Shown in pieces: positions 35,131 through 44,043 of a stretch of 44,043 bases of DNA (position 1 is the first letter of the stretch; the number at the start of each line of letters is the position of its first letter). Origin of the DNA: Sulfuritalea sp. (GTDB lineage: Bacteria > Pseudomonadota > Gammaproteobacteria > Burkholderiales > Rhodocyclaceae); the NCBI RefSeq assembly GCF_017302275.1, contig NZ_JAFLDR010000038.1:1-44043 (forward strand), read 5' to 3'. The position numbers were made by a program, and so were the translations under genes. Below the pieces are notes generated by a model, which ran no database searches, was not told where the DNA came from, and saw nothing but the letters and a program-made list of their open reading frames with translations.

Positions 35131-36582
35131 ATGAAGCAGGGTCTCCAGCTCCGGCTTTCGCAGCATCTGGCATTGACGCCGCAGTTGCAGCAGTCGATCC
35201 GGCTGTTGCAACTTTCGACGCTGGAGTTGAACGCCGAAATCGATCAAGCGTTGCAGGAGAACCCCCTGCTGGAACGCGACGATCCGGGAGAACCGGCACT
35301 GTACAGCCTCGGCGTAGCGGGCGAAACGCTGGCAACGCCGCAAACCGCGCCGGCGCCGGAAAACGAGGACCGCAGGGAAGCACAAGGCGGCGACGACGAA
35401 GGCTGGGGCATGGATTTCTCCGGGGCCCACGGCCAGCGCGACCCCAACGACGACGACCTCGACAGTGGCGAGGCGCAAACCGCCTCCACTTCCCTGCGCG
35501 AGCATCTGGTTCCGCAAGTGGCGATGACGCAGTTGCCGGATCGCGAACGGGCACTGGTCGGCTTCCTGATCGAAGCGCTCGATGACGACGGCTACCTGAC
35601 ACAGCCGCTCGAGGAACTGGTCGACCTGCTGGTCGGCGAGGACGACGAGCAGCGCGAAGTGCTGCTGGAAGAACTCGGCATTGCCCTGCGCCACCTGCAG
35701 AACCTCGACCCGCCGGGGATAGGCGCGCGCAACGCGCAGGAATGCCTGGTGCTGCAACTGAAGTGCCTGCCCGATACGGCGCCGCGCAAGCTGGCGCTGG
35801 ACATCGTCGACCGCCACCTCGACCTGCTGGCGGCGCGCGACTTCGCCCGCATCCGCAAGCTGCTGGGTTGCGACGACGACGAACTGCGCACGGCACAGGC
35901 CCTGATCAAATCCCTCAATCCGCGCCCCGGCGCGCAGTATGCGGCGACCGACACGCGCTACGTGGTACCCGACGTGGCGGTGCGCAAGGTTAACGACAAG
36001 TGGGTGGTAAGCCTCAATCGCGACGCCATGCCGCGCCTGCGCATCAACCGACTCTACGCCGACATCCTGCAGCGCCACCGCGGCGGCGGGGGTTCGTCTG
36101 CAGGCCTGGCCAGCCAGTTGCAGGAAGCCAAATGGCTGATCAAGAACGTGCAGCAGCGCTTCGACACCATCCTGCGCGTTTCGCAAGCCATCGTCGACCG
36201 GCAGCGCGCCTTCTTCGACCACGGCGAAGTCGCGATGCGGCCGCTGACCCTGCGCGAGATTGCGGAAACCGTCAGCCTTCACGAATCGACGATTTCGCGC
36301 GTGACGACCCAGAAGTACCTGGCCAGTCCGCGCGGCATCTTCGAGCTCAAATACTTTTTTGGCAGCCACGTCGCCACCGATACCGGCGGCGCGGCCTCCT
36401 CAACCGCGATTCGGGCGCTGATCAAGCAATTGGTCGGCGCCGAGGACGGCAAGAAGCCGCTCTCGGATGCCCGTCTCGCGGAAATCCTCGGCGAGCAGGG
36501 CATCGTCGTGGCACGTCGCACCGTTGCGAAGTACCGCGAACTGCTCGGCATTCCGCCGGTAAACCTCAGGAAGGTTCTCTGA
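35131..36582 (+). CDS. rpoN: RNA polymerase sigma-54 factor
   Basis: 483 residues. Region I is glutamine-rich at the N-terminus ([32 protein letters not shown]), followed by an acidic region II (about residues 60-120) and the core-binding domain. The DNA-binding part has the helix-turn-helix [25 protein letters not shown] and ends with the RpoN box [10 protein letters not shown] at residues 461-470. It directs transcription from -24/-12 promoters with AAA+ activators. The order lptB-rpoN-hpf-ptsN is conserved in proteobacteria. Confidence 0.97.
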   Translation: MKQGLQLRLSQHLALTPQLQQSIRLLQLSTLELNAEIDQALQENPLLERDDPGEPALYSLGVAGETLATPQTAPAPENEDRREAQGGDDEGWGMDFSGAHGQRDPNDDDLDSGEAQTASTSLREHLVPQVAMTQLPDRERALVGFLIEALDDDGYLTQPLEELVDLLVGEDDEQREVLLEELGIALRHLQNLDPPGIGARNAQECLVLQLKCLPDTAPRKLALDIVDRHLDLLAARDFARIRKLLGCDDDELRTAQALIKSLNPRPGAQYAATDTRYVVPDVAVRKVNDKWVVSLNRDAMPRLRINRLYADILQRHRGGGGSSAGLASQLQEAKWLIKNVQQRFDTILRVSQAIVDRQRAFFDHGEVAMRPLTLREIAETVSLHESTISRVTTQKYLASPRGIFELKYFFGSHVATDTGGAASSTAIRALIKQLVGAEDGKKPLSDARLAEILGEQGIVVARRTVAKYRELLGIPPVNLRKVL

Positions 36583-36606
36583 GAAAACATTTGACCAGGA
36601 GGCATC

Positions 36607-36924
36607 ATGAATCTCAACATCACCGGACATCACGTTGAAGTCACCCCGGCAATTCGCGAATACGTGAAGGGCAAGCTCGAGCGGGTGTTGCGGCATTTCG
36701 ATCAGGTGACCAGCTCGCACGTCATTCTGTCGGTTGAGAAACTGCAGCAGAAAGCCGAAGTCACCTTGCACGTCAAGGGCAAGGACATCTTCGCCGACGC
36801 CACGGACGCCGACCTTTATGCGGCGATCGACCTGGTGGCCGACAAGCTCGACCGCCAGGTGGTCAAGCACAAGGAAAAGGTTTCCAGCCACTCCCACGAC
36901 AACAAGCGCCAAGCGGCCGAGTAA
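36607..36924 (+). CDS. hpf: Ribosome hibernation promoting factor, short form
   Basis: 105 residues, with a strong AGGAGG ribosome site at 36597-36602. The short HPF/YfiA fold is clear: MNLNITGHHVEVTPAIREYVKGKLERVLRHFD, then VTLHVKGKDIFADATDADLYAAIDLVADKLDRQVVKHKEK. It binds 30S subunits in resting cells and inactivates ribosomes. The short length lacks the C-terminal dimerisation domain of long HPF, so pairing of ribosomes would need a second factor. Confidence 0.95.
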   Translation: MNLNITGHHVEVTPAIREYVKGKLERVLRHFDQVTSSHVILSVEKLQQKAEVTLHVKGKDIFADATDADLYAAIDLVADKLDRQVVKHKEKVSSHSHDNKRQAAE

Positions 36925-37042
36925 GGCCACGACGATCCAGGCAAGGCACGGCGGCGCGGACCGGTAACCCCACCCAACCGGGTTCGCGGTTTATACTCCC
37001 GCCGCCGCGACCTCCCCCTATTGCAAGATTATCGCTCCCACG

Positions 37043-37501
37043 ATGAATCAGATCGCCAGCCTGCTGCCCCTCGACAACGTCGTGGCCAACCTCGACGCCA
37101 GCAGCAAGAAGCGCGTATTCGAGCAGGTCGGGATATTGTTCGAGAACCACCAGGGCGTGGCCCGCAGCACCGTCTATGACGCCCTGTTCGCACGCGAAAA
37201 GCTCGGTTCAACCGGGCTCGGTCAGGGCATCGCGATTCCCCACGGCCGCATCAAGGGACTGAAGACGCCCTGCGGCGCCTTTGTCCGCCTGGCCACACCG
37301 GTCCTATTCGACGCACCCGACGGCAAGCCGGTCGGACTGATTTTCGTCCTGCTGGTACCGGAAGCCGCCAACGAACACCATCTCCAACTGCTCTCCGAAT
37401 TGGCCCAGATGTTTTCCGACCGGGCGTTTCGCGAGCAGCTTGCGGCCGCCGCCGACGCTGCGGCGCTGCACGGCCTGTTCGCCAATTGGCACGCGAACTA
37501 G
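37043..37501 (+). CDS. ptsN: Nitrogen-regulatory PTS component EIIA-Ntr
   Basis: 152 residues from ATG 37043. The phosphoaccepting histidine is His67 in GIAIPHGRIKGL. It is phosphorylated by the PtsP-Npr relay and affects potassium and nitrogen physiology through protein contacts. The 118-nt gap after hpf contains TATACT at 36992-36997, which could be a -10 element, though no matching -35 is clear. The 3' end overlaps hprK. Confidence 0.95.
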   Translation: MNQIASLLPLDNVVANLDASSKKRVFEQVGILFENHQGVARSTVYDALFAREKLGSTGLGQGIAIPHGRIKGLKTPCGAFVRLATPVLFDAPDGKPVGLIFVLLVPEAANEHHLQLLSELAQMFSDRAFREQLAAAADAAALHGLFANWHAN

Positions 37502-38439
37502 TCGTTTCCCAGCTGTTCGAACGCAACCGGGAGCGGCTCCAGCTCTCGTGGGTCAGCGGCGCGATGACGCGGGCGATCTGCGCCAGCGAGCACGTCGTTT
37601 CCCCCGCCGACCTGATCGGCCACCTCAACCTGATGCACCCGGAACGCCTGCAGGTCATCGGCGCGCCGGAAGTCGCCTGGGCGCTGCGCCACGCGCCGGA
37701 AAAAGTCGCCCACCACATGCAGGAAATCTATGCCGCGCGCCCGCCGGCCATCATCGTCGCCGACGGCTGCACGATCAACGACGGCGTCCGCGCCGGATGC
37801 GAGGCCTCTGGCACACCGCTGCTGACAACGCCGATGTCGTCGGCTTTCGTGATCGACACGCTGCGTTATTTCGTCTCGCGCCAGCTTGCCGAAACCGGCA
37901 CGCTGCATGGCGTGTTCCTCGACGTACTGGGCATGGGCGTGCTGATCACAGGCGATTCCGGAGTCGGCAAGAGCGAACTCGGCCTCGAACTGATATCACG
38001 CGGGCACGGCCTGGTCGCCGACGACGTGGTTGACGTTTCGCGCATCGGCTCCGACACCCTGGAGGGGCGCTGCCCGGAACTGCTCAAGGATTTCCTCGAA
38101 GTGCGCGGACTGGGCCTGCTCAACGTCCGCACCGTCTTCGGCGAAACCGCGTGCCGACGCAAGATGCGGCTCAAGCTCATCGTCCATCTGCAACGGCCGA
38201 CGCCGGGAGTCCCCGAGGCAGCGCGCCTGCCGCTCGATGCGCAGACGGAAACCATTCTCGGCGTACCGGTGCGCCGCGTCACGCTGCCGGTGGCGGCGGG
38301 CCGCAACCTGGCCGTGCTGCTTGAAGCCGCGGTGCGCGCCACTGTTCTGAAACTGCGCGGCATCGACAGCATGCAGGAGTTCGTCGAGCGCCAGGAGGCC
38401 GCTCTGCGCGCCGACAGCAACGGCAGCCCGGTCAACTAG
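37486..38439 (+). CDS. hprK: HPr kinase/phosphorylase
   Basis: 317 residues if started at TTG 37486, giving MARELVVSQLFERNRERLQLSWV, close to the usual N-terminus of the family, with a 16-nt overlap of ptsN; no strong ribosome site is visible. It phosphorylates and dephosphorylates HPr on a serine. The P-loop GDSGVGKSE is at 156-164, preceded by LHGVFLDVLGMGVLI, and the signature EVRGLGLLNVRTVFGE follows. The HPr gene is not in the window, and rapZ, often found next, is absent. Confidence 0.93.
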   Translation: MARELVVSQLFERNRERLQLSWVSGAMTRAICASEHVVSPADLIGHLNLMHPERLQVIGAPEVAWALRHAPEKVAHHMQEIYAARPPAIIVADGCTINDGVRAGCEASGTPLLTTPMSSAFVIDTLRYFVSRQLAETGTLHGVFLDVLGMGVLITGDSGVGKSELGLELISRGHGLVADDVVDVSRIGSDTLEGRCPELLKDFLEVRGLGLLNVRTVFGETACRRKMRLKLIVHLQRPTPGVPEAARLPLDAQTETILGVPVRRVTLPVAAGRNLAVLLEAAVRATVLKLRGIDSMQEFVERQEAALRADSNGSPVN

Positions 38440-38501
38440 ACACCGGCACGCGCGTTATTCGGGCACGGCCATGCGCCGCCAATAAACCAAGGAGATATTC
38501 A

Positions 38502-38900
38502 ATGAACAAAATGATCGCCGTCGCCCTGTCTACCCTATTTGCCGCCGGCGTTGCGCTGGCCCAGGCCCCCGCCGCGAAGCCGGCCGAAGCCGCCAAGCCC
38601 GCTGCTGCTGCTCCGGCCGCGAAACCTGCTGAGGCCGCAAAGCCTGCGGCCGCCGCACCGGCTGCTCCCGCCGCCAAGGCCGCCGCCGGCGACTGCGAAG
38701 CCAAGGCCGTGAGCAAGGATGGCAAACCGCTGGCCGGCGCCGCCAAGAAGGCCTTCATGAAGAAGTGCGAAGGCGGCAGCAAGCCCGCCGATGCCAGCGG
38801 CTGCGAAGCCAAGGCCGTGAGCAAGGATGGCAAGCCGCTGGCCGGCGCCGCCAAGGCCGCTTCGATCAAGAAGTGCGAAAAGGATGCCAAGGCCAAGTAA
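38502..38900 (+). CDS. Exported PsiF-repeat-like protein
   Basis: 132 residues with AAGGAGAT before the ATG. A signal peptide (MNKMIAVALSTLFAAGVALA) is followed by a low-complexity Ala/Pro/Lys linker with two copies of KPAEAAKPAAAAPA, then two repeats of the form CEAKAVSKDGKPLAGAAK with KKC at the end, matching the PsiF repeat (Cys pairs framing a helix). PsiF is a small phosphate-starvation-inducible protein of unknown role. The two repeats are nearly identical at the DNA level. A terminator follows. Confidence 0.8.
   Translation: MNKMIAVALSTLFAAGVALAQAPAAKPAEAAKPAAAAPAAKPAEAAKPAAAAPAAPAAKAAAGDCEAKAVSKDGKPLAGAAKKAFMKKCEGGSKPADASGCEAKAVSKDGKPLAGAAKAASIKKCEKDAKAK
38693..38855 (+). repeat. Near-identical 55-bp direct repeat inside the PsiF-like gene
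   Basis: 38693-38747 and 38801-38855 differ at a single base over 55 positions and are in the same frame. This implies recent duplication or gene conversion. Confidence 0.9.
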
Positions 38901-38921
38901 TCCGGCCCGCAACCCGGAAAG

Positions 38922-38947
38922 CGCCGGCTCCACGCCGGCGTTTTTTT
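38922..38947 (+). terminator. Rho-independent terminator of the PsiF-like gene
   Basis: CGCCGGC, loop TCCAC, GCCGGCG, then seven T residues at 38941-38947. Confidence 0.9.
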
Positions 38948-39000
38948 GTCCGGTCCGGAAGGGCGGGCAGTATCCAGGGGACCCGACTAGAATCCTGCGG

Positions 39001-39249
39001 ATGAAATCTCCTTCAGACACCCCTCCCCAGTACGAACCCGGCGGCGATCGCATCATGATCGTCATCGTCCTGATTGTCGTCACCGCGCTCGGCGGCATGG
39101 CCTGGAGCTTTTTTTCGCGACAAAGCGCACCCACAGACGCCCCCGGGATCAAATCGCGCCACTTGCCACCGTCGGAACGGCCGGCCACGGACAAGACCCC
39201 AGCTCCGGCTGCCGTGGCGCCAGCGCCGACTTCTGCCCCGGCACGGTAG
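39001..39249 (+). CDS. Small single-pass membrane protein, function unknown
   Basis: 82 residues from ATG 39001. A membrane helix (MIVIVLIVVTALGGMAWSFF, about residues 19-38) is followed by a Pro/Ala-rich tail that ends PAPTSAPAR. No family is recognised. The last residues are encoded by a 19/20 copy of the dispersed motif. No strong ribosome site is visible, so the start is less certain, but the membrane segment and frame integrity support a real gene. Confidence 0.55.
   Translation: MKSPSDTPPQYEPGGDRIMIVIVLIVVTALGGMAWSFFSRQSAPTDAPGIKSRHLPPSERPATDKTPAPAAVAPAPTSAPAR
39212..39231 (+). repeat. Dispersed 20-bp motif, copy 9 (end of the small membrane protein gene)
   Basis: Matches the consensus 19/20 (G for T at position 6), followed by TCTGCC. 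Encodes Val-Ala-Pro-Ala-Pro-Thr-Ser, the same peptide as in the dsbD linker. Confidence 0.8.
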
Positions 39250-39251
39250 CC

Positions 39252-39286
39252 CTATGCAACGGCTTGCACTGCAACTCGTTGCATAG
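39252..39286. promoter_or_regulatory. Inverted repeat upstream of padR-type gene, probable operator
   Basis: CTATGCAACG and CGTTGCATAG form a perfect 10-bp inverted repeat separated by 15 nt, ending 12 nt before the start of the PadR-family gene at 39299. PadR regulators usually bind inverted repeats close to their own promoters, so autoregulation is likely. Binding is inferred. Confidence 0.65.
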
Positions 39287-39298
39287 TATCTTTCGGGC

Positions 39299-42941
<3,643 letters not shown>

Positions 42942-42980
42942 ATTCCACCTTTCAACTACCTACTTTAACCTGCTTCATCT

Positions 42981-42998
42981 TATGCATGCTGCTACATA
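42981..42998. promoter_or_regulatory. Imperfect inverted repeat between the LysR/PBP-type regulator and the tup permease
   Basis: TATGCA, six bases, then TACATA form an imperfect dyad (5/6) in the short AT-rich divergent gap of 62 nt. It is a plausible operator site for the regulator, but the match is short and could be chance. Confidence 0.3.
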
Positions 42999-43003
42999 AA
43001 TGA

Positions 43004-43708
43004 ATGACCGCAATGGGTGATTCCTTCCTCACCGCCTGGCAGCTCGTCGCTTCCGCCGACGCCAAACTGGCCGACATCGTCTGGCTCAGCCTGCGCGTCA
43101 GCCTTGCCGCCACCCTGATCGCCTGTGTCGTCGGCATGCCGATCGGCGCTTTGCTGGCGGTCGGCCGCTTCGCCGGCCGGCGCGTTCTGATCGTTCTGTT
43201 CAACGGACTGATGGGCCTGCCGCCGGTGGTGGTGGGCCTGTTGGTCTACCTGCTGCTGTCGCGCGCCGGTCCGCTCGGCACGATGGGTCTGCTGTTTTCG
43301 CCCACGGCGATGATCGTTGCCCAAGCGATACTCGTCACGCCCATCGTCGCCGCGCTGACGCGGCAGGTGATTGCCGATGAATGGACGGAGTACCGCGAGC
43401 AGCTGCGCTCGCTCGGCGCCAGCCGCAGCCGCGCCGCGGCGACGCTGCTCTGGGACGGCCGCTTCTCGCTGACCACGGCGGCGCTGGCGGGTTTTGGCCG
43501 CGCCATCGCCGAGGTCGGCGCCGTGATGATCGTCGGCGGCAACATCGACGGCGTGACGCGGGTGATGACCACCACCATCGCCCTGGAGACCAGCAAGGGC
43601 GACCTGCCCCTGGCGCTCGCCCTGGGCTTTGTCCTGATCGCCGTAGTGCTCTCGATCAACGCGGCGGCCTATGCCGTACGCGGTTGGGCGGAAAGGCGGT
43701 GGGGGTGA
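43004..43708 (+). CDS. tupB: ABC transporter permease of the tungstate (TupB) type
   Basis: 234 residues. Five or six hydrophobic segments and the transporter EAA-like loop EYREQLRSLGASRSRAAATLLWDGRFSLTTAALAGFGRAIAEVGAVMIVGGNI are characteristic of TupB/CysT-type permeases. It would carry oxyanions across the inner membrane together with a TupA binding protein and TupC ATPase. TupA normally precedes tupB; none is present here. ATG 43004 has a poor ribosome site; ATG 43013 (MGDSFLTAW) is an alternative. It is coupled to the ATPase gene by a 4-nt overlap. Confidence 0.88.
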   Translation: MTAMGDSFLTAWQLVASADAKLADIVWLSLRVSLAATLIACVVGMPIGALLAVGRFAGRRVLIVLFNGLMGLPPVVVGLLVYLLLSRAGPLGTMGLLFSPTAMIVAQAILVTPIVAALTRQVIADEWTEYREQLRSLGASRSRAAATLLWDGRFSLTTAALAGFGRAIAEVGAVMIVGGNIDGVTRVMTTTIALETSKGDLPLALALGFVLIAVVLSINAAAYAVRGWAERRWG

Positions 43709-44043
43709 GTCCCTGGCTCTCCATCGACGACCTCGGGCTCACCGAGGGCAGCACGCGCATCATCGATTCGGCGACGCTGGCTTTTTCCGCCCAGCGCAGC
43801 ATCGTGCTCGGCCCCAATGGCGCGGGCAAGAGCACCTTGTTGCGCCTGATCCACGGCCTGCTGCATCCGAGCCGTGGGCGCCTTGCCTGGCCGAAACCCC
43901 TGAGCCAGGCCATGGTCTTCCAGCGCCCGATCATGCTGCGCACGACGGTGTTGGCGAATGTCGAATATGGCCTCAAGCTGCAAGGCCACGCCGCGGCGGA
44001 ACGAAGGCGCCGCGCCGCCGAAGCGCTGGCCCGAGTCGGCCTC
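43705..44043 (+). CDS. tupC: ABC transporter ATP-binding protein of the tungstate (TupC) type (3' end outside window)
   Basis: The first 113 codons are visible from GTG 43705, overlapping the tupB stop (GTGA). Walker A GPNGAGKST and a Q-loop AMVFQRPIMLRTTV, the latter typical of TupC/CysA-like ATPases, are present. The signature and Walker B motifs lie beyond the right edge. It would energise tungstate (or molybdate) uptake through the preceding permease. Confidence 0.88.
   Translation, partial: MSPWLSIDDLGLTEGSTRIIDSATLAFSAQRSIVLGPNGAGKSTLLRLIHGLLHPSRGRLAWPKPLSQAMVFQRPIMLRTTVLANVEYGLKLQGHAAAERRRRAAEALARVGL

Noticed and set aside
36961-37042. Sigma-70 promoter before ptsN
   Set aside because: TATACT is present at 36992-36997 but no acceptable -35 element lies at the right distance.

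Overview
The window looks like chromosomal DNA of a GC-rich betaproteobacterium, most likely of the Rhodocyclales type. The main clues are the orders ribE-ribBA-ribH-nusB-thiL-pgpA-pncC-recA-recX and lptB-rpoN-hpf-ptsN-hprK, and a propionyl-CoA/methylmalonyl-CoA operon. The species assignment is inference.

Layout. 0-0.34 kb: end of a rhodanese-domain gene with a strong terminator. 0.4-7.2 kb: a minus-strand operon (mcm, meaB, pccB, pccA) that interconverts propionyl-CoA, methylmalonyl-CoA and succinyl-CoA. It is divergent from a GntR/FCD regulator whose start codon lies inside a 22-bp perfect palindrome. 8-12.7 kb: four genes in alternating orientation (sulfotransferase-like, PaaK/CapK-like adenylate enzyme, glycosyltransferase, NeuD-like acyltransferase), which looks like surface-glycan accessory DNA. 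12.7-14.2 kb: a dienelactone hydrolase remnant, a GlcG/HbpS-like exported protein and an AhpD-like protein. 14.2-24.5 kb: a two-partner secretion locus with a TpsB pore and a 2797-residue GLUG-repeat exoprotein. 24.7-25.6 kb: an unrecognised coiled-coil membrane protein. 25.65-33.55 kb: cutA, dsbD, the riboflavin genes, nusB, thiL, pgpA, pncC and recA. 33.6-38.4 kb: a structured repeat, then recX, lptB, rpoN, hpf, ptsN and hprK. 38.5-42.9 kb: a PsiF-like protein, a small membrane protein, a PadR regulator translationally coupled to a 2,4-dienoyl-CoA-reductase-like flavoenzyme, and a LysR/PBP-type regulator. 43.0 kb to the end: a Tup-type (tungstate) ABC permease and the start of its ATPase.

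The most unusual signal is a roughly 20-bp non-palindromic motif (CCGTGTCGCCAGCGCCGACT, usually preceded by G and followed by T-rich sequence). It occurs about ten times in 44 kb, on both strands, inside genes in all three reading frames and between genes. Two copies in inverted orientation form the terminator after the rhodanese gene. It is missing from the 10-kb secretion locus. This resembles the DNA uptake sequences of Neisseria and Pasteurellaceae, and I do not recognise it as a described one. A second repeat family, about 170 bp long with paired-stem changes between its two copies, lies at 11.74-11.90 kb and 33.63-33.80 kb.

No tRNA, rRNA, CRISPR array, insertion sequence or recognisable riboswitch was seen.
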